From Vannielia litorea (GTDB lineage: Bacteria; Pseudomonadota; Alphaproteobacteria; Rhodobacterales; Rhodobacteraceae): DNA of 64,000 nucleotides. The DNA lies in contig NZ_QTNQ01000012.1 of the NCBI RefSeq assembly GCF_018424695.1, positions 19,829 to 83,828 of the forward strand, written 5' to 3'. The notes beneath the pieces are model-generated. The model made no database searches, was not told where the DNA came from, and worked only from the letters and a program-made list of their open reading frames with translations. This document shows, piece after piece, positions 18,865-27,708 of this stretch (position 1 is its first letter; each line of letters opens with the position of its first letter). Both the position numbers and the translations under genes were made by a program.

Positions 18865-19983
18865 TCAGTGCTTCAGCGCGAGCGAAGGCGACAGCACATC
18901 GATCCCCAGGGCGCGGCCCACGGCGTAGTTCGTCAGCCGCCCGGCGTGGGTGTTGAGGCCCGCCAAGAGGTGCTCGTCGGCGGCGCAGGCCTCTTTCCAG
19001 CCGTGATCGGCCAGCGCGATGACGAAGGGCAGGGTGGCGTTTCCGAGGGCGATGGTGGAGGTGCGTGGCACGGCGCCGGGCATATTCGCAACGCAGTAGT
19101 GCACAACGCCGTCAATCTCGTAGATCGGGTCATCATGCGTTGTGGCTTTCGAGGTTTCGAAACAGCCGCCCTGGTCAATTGCCACATCCACCAGCACCGC
19201 GCCGGGCTTCATGCCCGAAAGCTCGGCCCGGCTGACCAGTTTGGGTGCCGCAGCGCCGGGAATGAGCACCGCCCCCACCACCATGTCGGCCCGCGCGACC
19301 AGTTCGGCGGTGGTGGCCGCGCTGGCATAGCGGGTGGAAAACTCGCCGCGGAAGGCATCGTCAAGGTAACGCAAGCGGGGCAGTGAGCGGTCAAGCACGG
19401 TGACCTGTGCGCCCATGCCAGCGGCCACGCGGGCGGCCTGTGTGCCGACGACGCCGCCACCGATCACAACGACCTCCGCCGGCCCAACACCGGGCACGCC
19501 GCCCATCAGCACGCCCCGGCCTCCATTGGCCTTTTGCAGCGCCCAGGCGCCGACCTGCGGCGCGAGCTTTCCGGCCACCTCGCTCATCGGCGCGAGCAGG
19601 GGCAGGGCGCCGTTGCGGTCGGTCACCGTTTCGTAGGCGATGGCGGTCACGCCGCTTTCGAGCAGGTCTTTCGTCTGTTCAGGGTCGGGTGCGAGGTGGA
19701 GATAGGTAAAGAGGATCTGACCCTCGCGCAGCAAGGCCCGCTCGGCAGCCTGCGGTTCCTTCACCTTCACGATCATCTCGGCGTCGGCGAAGACGTCCTC
19801 CGCCGTGGCTGCCAGCTGCGCGCCTGCAGCTTCATAATCTGCATCTGAAAACCCGGCCCCGGCCCCGGCGCCCGATTCCACAACCACCTCATGGCCATGG
19901 GCCACGGCTTCCTGCGCCGCGGCAGGTGTGAGCCCAACGCGGTATTCCTGTGCCTTAACTTCCTTCGGACATCCGATCAGCAT
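18865..19983 (-). CDS. ald: Alanine dehydrogenase
   Basis: 372 residues, full length. The N-terminus MLIGCPKEVKAQEYRVGLTP is the classic Ald start with the pyruvate/lysine-binding KE-RVGLTP region. The NAD-binding GGGVVGTQAARVAAGMGAQV and the C-terminal NMPGAVPRTSTIALGNATLPF are conserved. It reversibly deaminates L-alanine to pyruvate and ammonia. It is divergent from an Lrp/AsnC regulator, a classic arrangement in alphaproteobacteria where alanine induces ald through the neighbouring Lrp homologue. It ends 22 bases from pobR, convergently. Confidence 0.96.
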   Translation of the reverse strand: MLIGCPKEVKAQEYRVGLTPAAAQEAVAHGHEVVVESGAGAGAGFSDADYEAAGAQLAATAEDVFADAEMIVKVKEPQAAERALLREGQILFTYLHLAPDPEQTKDLLESGVTAIAYETVTDRNGALPLLAPMSEVAGKLAPQVGAWALQKANGGRGVLMGGVPGVGPAEVVVIGGGVVGTQAARVAAGMGAQVTVLDRSLPRLRYLDDAFRGEFSTRYASAATTAELVARADMVVGAVLIPGAAAPKLVSRAELSGMKPGAVLVDVAIDQGGCFETSKATTHDDPIYEIDGVVHYCVANMPGAVPRTSTIALGNATLPFVIALADHGWKEACAADEHLLAGLNTHAGRLTNYAVGRALGIDVLSPSLALKH

Positions 19984-20114
19984 GGGTCATCCTCCCCTTT
20001 TCTGCCCTCATCGTGCCACGACCTGCATGCAACTGCTTTGACATTTTGACCTCTTCAGGCCAGCCTCACGCACACATAGCGGCGCCGATTTGCGGCTTGG
20101 TGGGGGAATTTTGC

Positions 20115-20579
20115 GTGGAAGCGGAAATTGACGAAACTGACCGCAGGATTCTGGGCGCCCTGCAACGGCGCGGGCGAATGACTTCGGCAGAATTGGCCGA
20201 GGCCGTGAATCTATCTCCCTCGGCGTGCCATCGCCGGGTGCAGCGGCTGGAGAAGGCTGAGGTGATACGTGATTACGTCGCGCTGCTGGATGCCCGCAAG
20301 CTGGGGTTGGCCACCACCGTTTTTGTCGAGATCAAGCTGGCGGGGCAGACAGATGACATCCTCGACGGGTTCGAGAAGGCCGTGGCGCGGGTGCCTGCCG
20401 TGCTTGAGTGCCACCTTCTGGGCGGGGCGGCGGATTACCTCCTGAAGGTGATCGCCGAAGACACCGAAGACTTCGCCCGTATCCATCGCCAGTATCTTGC
20501 CCGCCTGCCCGGTGTGCAGGGCATGCAATCGAGTTTCGCGCTGCGCACCGTTTTCAAGACAACCGCCGTACCCACCTGA
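20115..20579 (+). CDS. Lrp/AsnC family regulator of alanine dehydrogenase
   Basis: 154 residues from a GTG at 20115 (VEAEIDETDRRILGALQRRG); the frame extends to an ATG at 20013, but the family starts close to the helix-turn-helix. The HTH reads MTSAELAEAVNLSPSACHRRVQRLEKAEVI, followed by a RAM ligand-binding domain (VLECHLLGGAADYLLKVIAED). It is divergent from ald with a 131-base spacer. It is therefore likely an AldR-like activator that senses alanine or a related amino acid. The start remains uncertain. Confidence 0.88.
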   Translation: MEAEIDETDRRILGALQRRGRMTSAELAEAVNLSPSACHRRVQRLEKAEVIRDYVALLDARKLGLATTVFVEIKLAGQTDDILDGFEKAVARVPAVLECHLLGGAADYLLKVIAEDTEDFARIHRQYLARLPGVQGMQSSFALRTVFKTTAVPT

Positions 20580-20703
20580 GGTTTGGGCCCGGAATGGATG
20601 CGTTTGGGCCGAAACGCCCCGCTGTTTTCGCCATCGCGCCGCATTGCCGCCACAGCTTTGTAGCTTGATGGGCAACAATGAGGGGTAATGCGAGGGGCGA
20701 TCC

Positions 20704-21876
20704 ATGGGTGGCCTTAACCGACTTTTTGCTGCGCTGGCCTGGCCGTTTCTTTTGGCCGGGATCGGTGCATTCGGCCTGTGCGGCTGGCTCCTGCTCGAGG
20801 AATTGCACGAGAGCCGGGAGATGGAGGCGCTTGCCCGGGCTCCGCAGCCGGAGGCGGTGGCAATCGAGGCTTTCGACCGCGCTGTGCACATCCACGCCTT
20901 TGACGAAGTGCACGTGAAAGGCCAGCTTGACCTGTCGATGCAATATGATCTCGTCGCGCCGAACCCCGCCGGGGGCGCAGACTATGTGGGCGTGATGATC
21001 CCGATCTATGCCGAGGGTGCCGAGAGCACCGAAGGCGGCGCACAGGGTGTTCTGCTCTTCGATCAGGGGCCGGGCGGCGACACCATCGGCGAGACCGAGG
21101 TGAACACCCTTGTCGCCCAGATCGACGGCGAAGGCGCGGTGGGGCCCATCATTTCCGTCGCAGGGCGGGCAGCCAGTGCCGGCCTCTACCGGCCTCTTGT
21201 GTTTGATGCCTTTGCCGAGAACGGCCGTGTTCTGGACGAGACATTCCTGACAATCGCGCCGTTCCGCGCGGCGCGGGAGCTTGCGCTGGCCCGCGCGCCC
21301 GACCTGGAGCAGCCGATGATCCTTGGCATGGGCGGCACCATTGCCGTGCTTCTGGCCATGATCGGCTTCGCCCGGGCACGGCATGTCAAACCCCGCGACG
21401 CAGGGGCGGAGGTGATCGCGCCGGAGGCTGAAGAGATCGCGCCGGAAGTGAGCGGGTCGCGCGACTTCGAAATCGATCCGGCCACCGGCCTTGTTTTCAT
21501 CCCGGCCTATGGCCCCGAGATGGCCGATGGCTCCACTGGTACCGCGGTGATGCGCGAGGTGCTCGCGCTGGGTCGTCGGTCTGAGGAAACCGGGACTTAC
21601 ACCGCGCGCCGTGACGGCATCGACGACTTCGCTGCGCTCGACAGCGGCGGGCTGAAACGCCCCCTGTCGGGCCGCGGCATCCCTGAAAAACTCGCAGGCC
21701 CGAAGCCGGTGAAGAAAGAAAGCACCCTTGCCGGACGTCAGGACCCGACGCAGGCCGCCGATATCATGGCCGCCGTGCAGGCGGAGATCACGGCGCCCAA
21801 GCTGGCGACCGCCAAAGGCGAGGGGGGCGATCTCTTCGCTGCAATCCAGGCGGCTGTGGGGGAAGGCCGCGCCTAG
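20704..21876 (+). CDS. Unknown two-span membrane protein
   Basis: 390 residues starting MGGLNRLFAALAWPFLLAGI. One membrane span near residues 8-32 and a second near 200-222 (MILGMGGTIAVLLAMIGFAR) enclose a ~165-residue, probably periplasmic, domain. That domain contains a repeated EG/GG-rich stretch. The last ~165 residues are cytoplasmic, acidic and low in motifs (PEAEEIAPEVSGSRDFEIDP). I recognise no family. It stands alone between lrp and mipZ, downstream of a 124-base gap. The ATG after CGATCC has only a weak ribosome-binding site, so the start is moderately sure. Confidence 0.75.
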   Translation: MGGLNRLFAALAWPFLLAGIGAFGLCGWLLLEELHESREMEALARAPQPEAVAIEAFDRAVHIHAFDEVHVKGQLDLSMQYDLVAPNPAGGADYVGVMIPIYAEGAESTEGGAQGVLLFDQGPGGDTIGETEVNTLVAQIDGEGAVGPIISVAGRAASAGLYRPLVFDAFAENGRVLDETFLTIAPFRAARELALARAPDLEQPMILGMGGTIAVLLAMIGFARARHVKPRDAGAEVIAPEAEEIAPEVSGSRDFEIDPATGLVFIPAYGPEMADGSTGTAVMREVLALGRRSEETGTYTARRDGIDDFAALDSGGLKRPLSGRGIPEKLAGPKPVKKESTLAGRQDPTQAADIMAAVQAEITAPKLATAKGEGGDLFAAIQAAVGEGRA

Positions 21877-21914
21877 CGCCGGATGACCTGTGCAGGCGCC
21901 GGTAAGTAGACGCC

Positions 21915-22724
21915 TCAGAAATCCGCTGTCACACCCGGAAGCCGAAGGTTTGTGATGAGGTCGCGCAGCTCCTGCCGGGCCGCGACGTTAGAGATGTTGA
22001 GCCGCTCAACACCAACGTCGCCAAGGTCGAGCAGCGTCAGCCCCCGCGGAAAAAGTTCGCGGAAGATCACGCGCTCCGAGAAGCCTGCCGCCGCGCGAAA
22101 CCCGATGCGCCGGGAGAGCTTTTCGAGCGCGTCGCCCATCTTTTTCTTGTTGTGCATCGCCTGCGGCCCGAGCCGGTTGCGCACAACCAGCCAGTCGATC
22201 GGCTGCAGGCCGGCCTGGGCACGCACCTGACGGGCGGACCATACCATCTCTGAATAGACGGACGGCCCCAGGATCTTGCCCGAGGCCGGGTCGATCCGGG
22301 CCAGCAGGTCAAAGTCCACGAAGCTGTCGTTCAGAGGGGTGACAAGGGTGTCGGCCAGCGAGTGCGCCACCTGGCTCAGGCGGGTATGGGAGCCGGGGCA
22401 GTCGATCAGGATGTAATCCATGTCACGGTCCAGCCCGGCCACCGCTGCCGAGAGCCTGCGGTCATAGATGTTCTCGCCGTCTTCGAGGCTGGACTGATCG
22501 ACTTGCGGCAACTCGCGCAGCACCGGCCCGGCAAGCTCAAGCCCCTGGCTTTCGGCAAAGACCCTGCGGTTATCGAGGTAACGGGCAAAGCTGCGCTGAC
22601 GCAGATCGAGATCGAGGGCACCAACCTTCTTGCCCATCCGTGCCAGTGCGGTGGAAATATGCATGGAGGTCGTGGACTTGCCAGACCCGCCCTTCTCGTT
22701 GCCGACGACGATGATATGCGCCAT
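21915..22724 (-). CDS. mipZ: Division-plane positioning ATPase MipZ
   Basis: 269 residues. It has a deviant Walker A, EKGGSGKSTTSMHISTAL (K11 and K16), of ParA/MinD ATPases and the MipZ-type opening MAHIIVVGNEKGGSGKST. There are also ALDLDLRQRSFARYLDNR and DYILIDCPGSHTRLSQVAHS. MipZ forms a bipolar gradient by interacting with ParB and inhibits FtsZ polymerisation away from midcell. It is found in alphaproteobacteria lacking MinCD, which fits the inferred host. It is transcribed divergently from a small secreted protein. Confidence 0.93.
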   Translation of the reverse strand: MAHIIVVGNEKGGSGKSTTSMHISTALARMGKKVGALDLDLRQRSFARYLDNRRVFAESQGLELAGPVLRELPQVDQSSLEDGENIYDRRLSAAVAGLDRDMDYILIDCPGSHTRLSQVAHSLADTLVTPLNDSFVDFDLLARIDPASGKILGPSVYSEMVWSARQVRAQAGLQPIDWLVVRNRLGPQAMHNKKKMGDALEKLSRRIGFRAAAGFSERVIFRELFPRGLTLLDLGDVGVERLNISNVAARQELRDLITNLRLPGVTADF

Positions 22725-22956
22725 GGCCCTTGCCCTTCTGGCCGCGCGTCACCGCAGCCGCTGCCCCTTCTTGATTGGCGCGCACCATATAACCGCCACC
22801 GGGCCGGGAAAAGCGGCTATCGAGCATTTTCGGCAGTTCTTTTTCGCGGCGCGCTCCGGGCGCAATCTGTCCAAGTGCGCAGGCGCGTTCTGTCCAAGCC
22901 ATCTTTCGGCGGGGCAAGTAGACTTCGGGACATATTGCATTTTCGAGGACCAACCC

Positions 22957-23445
22957 ATGCTTTACCTGTCTCGCCGCACATTGATCGCCGCAGCCTCCGC
23001 CGCACTGTTGTTCATCAGCCAGCCGGTCGCAGCCGATCCTTCGGAAGTGGGGGAGAAGGTAGGCCAGATCTGGCTGGATGCGTTGGCTGAAACCGCGAAG
23101 ATGGTGGAGGGCACGCCCCCCATCGAGGATATCAGGGCTGACTTCATGGCGATGAAGGAAGCCAAGATTTCCGAGTTGGTGGACCTTGGCCACCAGATCG
23201 CCGAGATGGACGCTGGCGACAAGGCACAGGTCGAGGCCAAGGTGAGCAGCGCCTACACCAAGGCCTCGATCGATCCCGAGGTCTCGGCCCAGTACAAGGC
23301 TTATTTTGAAGCCCAGAAGGCCTATCAGAAGAGCGATTCAGAGTTCTTCAACGAATTGAAGGCCATCAACATTCTGACCCAATACGCTTTCTTCGATCTC
23401 TTGAAAAAGCAGGCCCCCAAGGAGGCGGAGCGGCTCGGCCTTTGA
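22957..23445 (+). CDS. Unknown secreted protein with helical C-terminus
   Basis: 162 residues from the ATG at 22957. The frame is open upstream, but a signal peptide (MLYLSRRTLIAAASAALLFI, ...ADPSEVGEK) starts here. The mature part is charged and helical with no Cys and contains repeated KAY/YKAYF segments. No enzyme motif is seen. Two copies of TCTGTCCAAG lie in the upstream divergent region (22866-22875 and 22889-22898), 23 bases apart. It may be a small periplasmic stress or envelope protein; that is a guess from the signal peptide. Confidence 0.7.
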   Translation: MLYLSRRTLIAAASAALLFISQPVAADPSEVGEKVGQIWLDALAETAKMVEGTPPIEDIRADFMAMKEAKISELVDLGHQIAEMDAGDKAQVEAKVSSAYTKASIDPEVSAQYKAYFEAQKAYQKSDSEFFNELKAINILTQYAFFDLLKKQAPKEAERLGL

Positions 23446-23518
23446 CGCCGGGTGAGTGACGTGACGCCTTTGCCATCTGCCCCGCCCGAGATTGCTTTGG
23501 GCGGGGTCATTTCTTGCA

Positions 23519-24457
23519 TCACTGCCCGTGGCGCGCCTCGCCAGGTGTCATTCCGAAGCGACCCTTGAAGCAGCGGTTGAAGTAGGAAATATCGCCAAAA
23601 CCGCAAGCGAGCGCGACATCGGTGATCGCGGTGTCTGGGCTGTGCCGCAAGGCTGCCATGGCACGTTCGAGCCGGACGTTGCGCAGTCGAGTGGAAAAGC
23701 TCTGCCCCTCCGACGCAAGCAGTTTGCGGATATGGCCGGGTGAAAGCTGGAGGTGGCGCGCGACTGTATCGATTCCGAAATCCGGTTCGGTTGCGTGGCG
23801 TTCGATCTCCGAGGTGATTGCCGCGATGCGCGCCGCCGTGAGCCCGCCGCCGGGCGCCGAGGCAATTTGCCAGTGATCCCGGCTGCCTCCAAGAACGAGC
23901 CCCGCAAGCTCCTGCACGTGCCGCACCGCCATATGGGCTGCGTCCAGCGCACCGGGGCCGGTTTCCTCGGGCAGGAGGGCGCCTGAGAGCAGCATGCGAA
24001 GGTAGCCTTCGAGAAGCCCGAGTGCCGGCGTCTGCCCCGGGATCACGGCAAATCCGAGCCGTCCAAGGTCGCCTACCTGCGTCGCCAAGGCGCTGCGCGA
24101 GATGCTCAATGTCAGGAAATCGCCCGCCGTCGACACTGTTTCGGCAACTTCCGAACTGTGGCGCACCATCGCGTCGCCGGGCCCGAACTCCACGCTATGG
24201 CCACGTTCGCGCAACTCCATCTGGCCGCGCTGCGGGATCAGCAAGATAAGGTCATCGTTGTCGTCCTCAAGCAGGCGTTTGGTCCGGGCGCAGCGCATCG
24301 CGCTGACAGAGCCGGAAGACAGCGTGAGGCCGGGGAGGGCCAGAAGATCCACGTCAAAGCGAAACGGCGCATCATCCAGCGGGTCGATGTCGAGGCGCAG
24401 AAATTGCTCTGCAAAATGCTCGCGCCACGAATTGACGCGGGACGCTGCCGGAAACAT
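23519..24457 (-). CDS. AraC family transcriptional regulator
   Basis: About 312 residues from the ATG at 24457 (MFPAASRVNSWREHFAEQFL). The frame stays open to 24751, giving a 410-residue version whose extra 98 residues look unrelated to the family. The N-terminal AraC-binding-like domain has DDLILLIPQRGQMELRERGH and VEFGPGDAMV. The C-terminal HTH pair has HLQLSPGHIRKLLASEGQSF and VALACGFGDISYFNRCFKGRFG. The ligand is unknown. It is divergent from tolQ, but a regulatory link to the Tol operon is not implied by any shared site I can see. Confidence 0.85.
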   Translation of the reverse strand: MFPAASRVNSWREHFAEQFLRLDIDPLDDAPFRFDVDLLALPGLTLSSGSVSAMRCARTKRLLEDDNDDLILLIPQRGQMELRERGHSVEFGPGDAMVRHSSEVAETVSTAGDFLTLSISRSALATQVGDLGRLGFAVIPGQTPALGLLEGYLRMLLSGALLPEETGPGALDAAHMAVRHVQELAGLVLGGSRDHWQIASAPGGGLTAARIAAITSEIERHATEPDFGIDTVARHLQLSPGHIRKLLASEGQSFSTRLRNVRLERAMAALRHSPDTAITDVALACGFGDISYFNRCFKGRFGMTPGEARHGQ

Positions 24458-24832
24458 CGCAGCCGAAAGCTGGCCGCGCAGGATGGGTGGGGGTGCAGGG
24501 TGGCTGTCTATGGCAGTGGCCCTCCGTGGAAATACCGAGCCTGCCGCCTCTTGCGGGACGTGCAGAAAAATGAAGCCCCGGGCCTGCTCTGCGGCGAAAT
24601 CCGCGCCCGGCGCGCCAAGTATGATCCCGAACGCCGTTTTGACGCAAGGGAAGCCTTGCTGCGGCTGTTGCATCCCTGCGCGGGCCTCCGCCATCGCCCG
24701 CTGCTCACGCGATGGTGTTGGCTTTTGCGCTTTCGGAACTGTATAGTTCACGCCAGAAGGCCGACGACAGATCGGCCCCTATCGGGCGGCTCCTCCGGGA
24801 GCGACAAAACAAAGAGGCGGGAACGTAGGCAC

Positions 24833-25528
24833 ATGGGTTCCGAAACAGCTGCTATGGCGCAGGAGATAGACTTCTCCCTGCTCGCGCTTTTCATGCGCGC
24901 CACCCTGACCGTGAAGATCGTGATGATCCTGCTGATCATCGCGTCTTTCTGGTCGTGGAAGATTATCATCGAAAAGATCATGATGTATCGTTTGCGCCGG
25001 TCAGAGGCCGGCAGCTTCGATCGGGCGTTCTGGTCGGGCGAGCCGCTCGACGAGCTGTTCGACCAGATCGGCACCGAGCCAAAGGGCGCGAGCCAGAAGA
25101 TATTTGCCTCTGGCATGATAGAATGGCGCCGCTCTCACCGGGATGACGGCGCGCTCATCGCGGGCGCGCAGGCGCGGATCGACCGGTCGATGGATGTGGC
25201 GATTGCCAAGGAAACCGACAAGCTCAACCAGGGCCTGCCGTTCCTGGCCACGGTGGGCTCGACCGCGCCCTTCGTCGGCCTCTTCGGCACAGTCTGGGGG
25301 ATCAAGAACTCCTTCGAGGAGATCGCCATTTCAAAGTCGACCGACCTTGCGGTTGTTGCGCCCGGCATCGCCGAAGCGCTGGTGGCCACCGGCCTCGGCC
25401 TGCTCGCGGCCATCCCGGCGGTGATCTTCTACAACAAGCTCTCGGCGGACAGTGACCGGATCGCCGGCAACTACGAGAGCTTCGCCGACGAATTCGCCAC
25501 CATCCTTTCGCGCCAGTTGGACAGCTGA
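24833..25528 (+). CDS. tolQ: Tol-Pal system protein TolQ
   Basis: 231 residues from the ATG at 24833; the frame is open upstream but MGSETAAMAQEIDFSLLALF is the expected start. One N-terminal span (IVMILLIIASFWSWKIIIEK) and a two-span hairpin (LPFLATVGSTAPFVGLFGTVWG and ALVATGLGLLAAIPAVIFYN) are typical of TolQ/ExbB. With TolR it forms the proton-driven motor that energises TolA. TolR follows two bases after the stop. The usual ybgC thioesterase gene in front of tolQ is absent. Confidence 0.94.
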   Translation: MGSETAAMAQEIDFSLLALFMRATLTVKIVMILLIIASFWSWKIIIEKIMMYRLRRSEAGSFDRAFWSGEPLDELFDQIGTEPKGASQKIFASGMIEWRRSHRDDGALIAGAQARIDRSMDVAIAKETDKLNQGLPFLATVGSTAPFVGLFGTVWGIKNSFEEIAISKSTDLAVVAPGIAEALVATGLGLLAAIPAVIFYNKLSADSDRIAGNYESFADEFATILSRQLDS

Positions 25529-25529
25529 G

Positions 25530-26006
25530 ATGGGCGCGGGTGTCATCAACACAGGCGGCGGCAATCGCAAGCGCAGATCGCGCGGGCGGGGCCGGGCCGC
25601 TGCGATGAGCGAGATCAACGTCACGCCTTTTGTCGATGTGATGCTGGTGCTGCTCATCATCTTCATGGTCGCCGCGCCGCTGCTGACGGTGGGCGTGCCG
25701 ATCCAGCTACCCGAAACGGCGGCCCAGGCGCTGCCCTCCGAACAGGAAGAGCCGCTGACCATCACGCTGACTGCCGAAGGCGAGACGCTTATTCAGACGA
25801 CGCCAGTGGAAGAGGCCGCGCTGATCACCCGGCTGCGGGCGATTGCCGCCGAGCGGGCGGATGACAAGGTGTTCCTCCGCGCCGACGGGGCCATTCCCTA
25901 TGAGCGGGTCATGCGCATCATGGGCGCGCTCAATGCGGGCGGGTTCGGTAACATCGGCTTGGTGACCGACACCGGCGGACCGACGCTCGACGGGTCGGAC
26001 GGGTAG
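25530..26006 (+). CDS. tolR: Tol-Pal system protein TolR
   Basis: 158 residues from the ATG at 25530 (MGAGVINTGGGNRKRRSRGR), which has a basic cytoplasmic N-terminus. The membrane span contains the conserved proton-pathway Asp in SEINVTPFVDVMLVLLIIFM. A periplasmic ExbD/TolR domain follows (LRADGAIPYERVMRIMGALN). It is the second motor subunit and binds TolQ. It lies two bases after tolQ and nine bases before tolA, within the operon. Confidence 0.94.
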   Translation: MGAGVINTGGGNRKRRSRGRGRAAAMSEINVTPFVDVMLVLLIIFMVAAPLLTVGVPIQLPETAAQALPSEQEEPLTITLTAEGETLIQTTPVEEAALITRLRAIAAERADDKVFLRADGAIPYERVMRIMGALNAGGFGNIGLVTDTGGPTLDGSDG

Positions 26007-26015
26007 GGGGCGCTC

Positions 26016-27200
26016 ATGCCCGAGAAACTCGACACAAGCACGATCATATCCGGCGGGGCGCACCTCGGCCTGATCGGCTGGGCGCTGATCGGCGGCGTGC
26101 TCCATTGGGAGTCGCCGCCCGAAACCGTGACCAACGTGTCGATGATCTCGGGCGATGAGTATGCGGCGCTGGTGTCGAACGCGACAGATCCGGCCACGCC
26201 TGGCCCCGAAGTGCCGGAGGCTCCCGACACGCCCGAACCACCCGAGGTGGCCGAGCCCGAAACGCCCGAGCCGCCCACGCCGGAGACCGAGCCGCAGCCC
26301 TCAGAGGCGCCTCCGCCGCGCACCGCCGAGGTTGCCCCCGATTCCGCGCCCGACACCTCTGCGCTGGAACCGCTGCCTGAGGCCGAGGTGACGGAAACCG
26401 CCCCGCCCGCGCCCGAGGCCCCAAGCGCAACGCCAGATGAAAACCCCGGCGCGAGCCTGGTGCTCGACAACTCCAAGCGCCCCAAGGAACGCCCGGCGCA
26501 ACGCGTGGCCCCAACGCCCGCCCAGCCGCCCGAGCCCGACGCGGCGGTGGATACCGAGGTGACGGAGGCTGCCGAGCCCACGCCCGCCGAGGAGGAGCCT
26601 GCGCAAGAGGTGCAGGAAGATACCGCGCCAGAAGCCGCCAACACCGAGATCGTCACCGAGGCTGAGGAGCCCTCGGGCGGCGAGGTCGTGGCGCTGGCCC
26701 CCACCGGCTCGCCACGCCCCAGGGCGCGACCGGCCCGGCGTGAGCAAGAGGCCGAACCGGCCCGAGCGGAGACCTCGCAGGAGACCTCCGACGCCATCGC
26801 CGATGCGGTGGCCGACGCTGTGAGCGAAGGTCAATCGGCCTCCGAGCCGGCCCCGTCGCAGCCCGCGCGCAGCGGGCCACCGATGACCGCGGGCGAAAAG
26901 GATGCGCTGCGGGTGGCGGTGCAGCAGTGCTGGAACGTGGGCAGTCTCTCCAGCGACGCCTTGCGCGTGACTGTTACGGTGCTGGTCTCGATGAACGAGA
27001 ATGGCACACCCGATAACGGCTCGATCCGGATGGTGGGCTCCGAGGGCGGCTCGGGCGATGCCGTGCGCCAGGCCTTCGAAGCCGCACGCCGCGCGATCAT
27101 CCGTTGCGGCGCGAGGGGTTTCCCGCTGCCTGCGGAAAAATACGGCGAATGGGCGGAGATCGAGATGGTCTTCAATCCAGAGAAGATGAGGATCAAATGA
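26016..27200 (+). CDS. tolA: Tol-Pal system protein TolA
   Basis: 394 residues in three parts: a short cytoplasmic start and membrane span (STIISGGAHLGLIGWALIGG), a ~250-residue Pro/Glu/Ala-rich periplasm-spanning region (PEAPDTPEPPEVAEPETPEP and similar), and a C-terminal TolA domain. The last starts near LRVAVQQCWNVGSLSSDALR and ends EMVFNPEKMRIK. It connects the TolQR motor in the inner membrane with TolB-Pal at the outer membrane. The repetitive middle is low-complexity rather than a DNA repeat. Its ATGA stop overlaps the next gene. Confidence 0.93.
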   Translation: MPEKLDTSTIISGGAHLGLIGWALIGGVLHWESPPETVTNVSMISGDEYAALVSNATDPATPGPEVPEAPDTPEPPEVAEPETPEPPTPETEPQPSEAPPPRTAEVAPDSAPDTSALEPLPEAEVTETAPPAPEAPSATPDENPGASLVLDNSKRPKERPAQRVAPTPAQPPEPDAAVDTEVTEAAEPTPAEEEPAQEVQEDTAPEAANTEIVTEAEEPSGGEVVALAPTGSPRPRARPARREQEAEPARAETSQETSDAIADAVADAVSEGQSASEPAPSQPARSGPPMTAGEKDALRVAVQQCWNVGSLSSDALRVTVTVLVSMNENGTPDNGSIRMVGSEGGSGDAVRQAFEAARRAIIRCGARGFPLPAEKYGEWAEIEMVFNPEKMRIK

Positions 27201-27565
27201 TCCGGGCCGCAGCGATATCGCTGGCCGCCGTGGGCCCTGCCGCCGCCGAGGTGCCCGCCCCGATCCGCGCCGAGATGATCCCGGTGGCGCAATGCTGGAA
27301 CGTGGGCAGCCTCTCTCCCGTAGCAGCGCTTACCTCTGTGACGGTTGCCTTTTCGTTGAGTCGCGACGGCAAAGTGGTGACGGACAGCCTGAAGATGACC
27401 GCATGGGACGGCACCAGCGAGGCGGCCGCGCTGGAGGCCTACGAGGCCGCGCGGCGGGCGATCCTGCGATGCAGCCAGGACGGGTTTGATCTTCCGGCGG
27501 AACAATATGACGCCTGGAAGCATATCGAGATGACGTTCGATCCACGTCGGATGGAAGTGTCATGA
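27197..27565 (+). CDS. Stand-alone TolA C-terminal-domain protein, secreted
   Basis: 122 residues from the ATG that overlaps the tolA stop (ATGA). An N-terminal signal-like stretch (MIRAAAISLAAVGPAAAEVP) is followed by a domain closely matching the end of TolA: QCWNVGSLSP, YEAARRAILRC, FDLPAEQYDAWKHIEM. Both proteins also share the ending F[ND]P[ER]xM. It lacks the membrane span and Pro-rich stalk. It is most likely a periplasmic paralogue arising by duplication of tolA's 3' part. It could compete with TolA for TolB/Pal or act in assembly. Placement before tolB keeps it in the operon. Confidence 0.85.
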   Translation: MIRAAAISLAAVGPAAAEVPAPIRAEMIPVAQCWNVGSLSPVAALTSVTVAFSLSRDGKVVTDSLKMTAWDGTSEAAALEAYEAARRAILRCSQDGFDLPAEQYDAWKHIEMTFDPRRMEVS

Positions 27566-27708
27566 TGCTGTGGCAGGTTGCAACAGGTGGAAAATGCGGC
27601 ACCGTCAGCGGCGCGACACGGGTTTTTGGGCGGCGGGAAGCCGCCGATATTGAATAACGAAGGCCCGCAGGGCTTCATGAGCGGTGAAATGCGAGGAATG
27701 ACAGCGGC

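Noticed and set aside
26200..26700. Repetitive Pro/Glu-coding DNA in tolA suggesting a satellite
   Set aside because: The repeats are codon-level low complexity with no constant unit length, normal for the TolA stalk.
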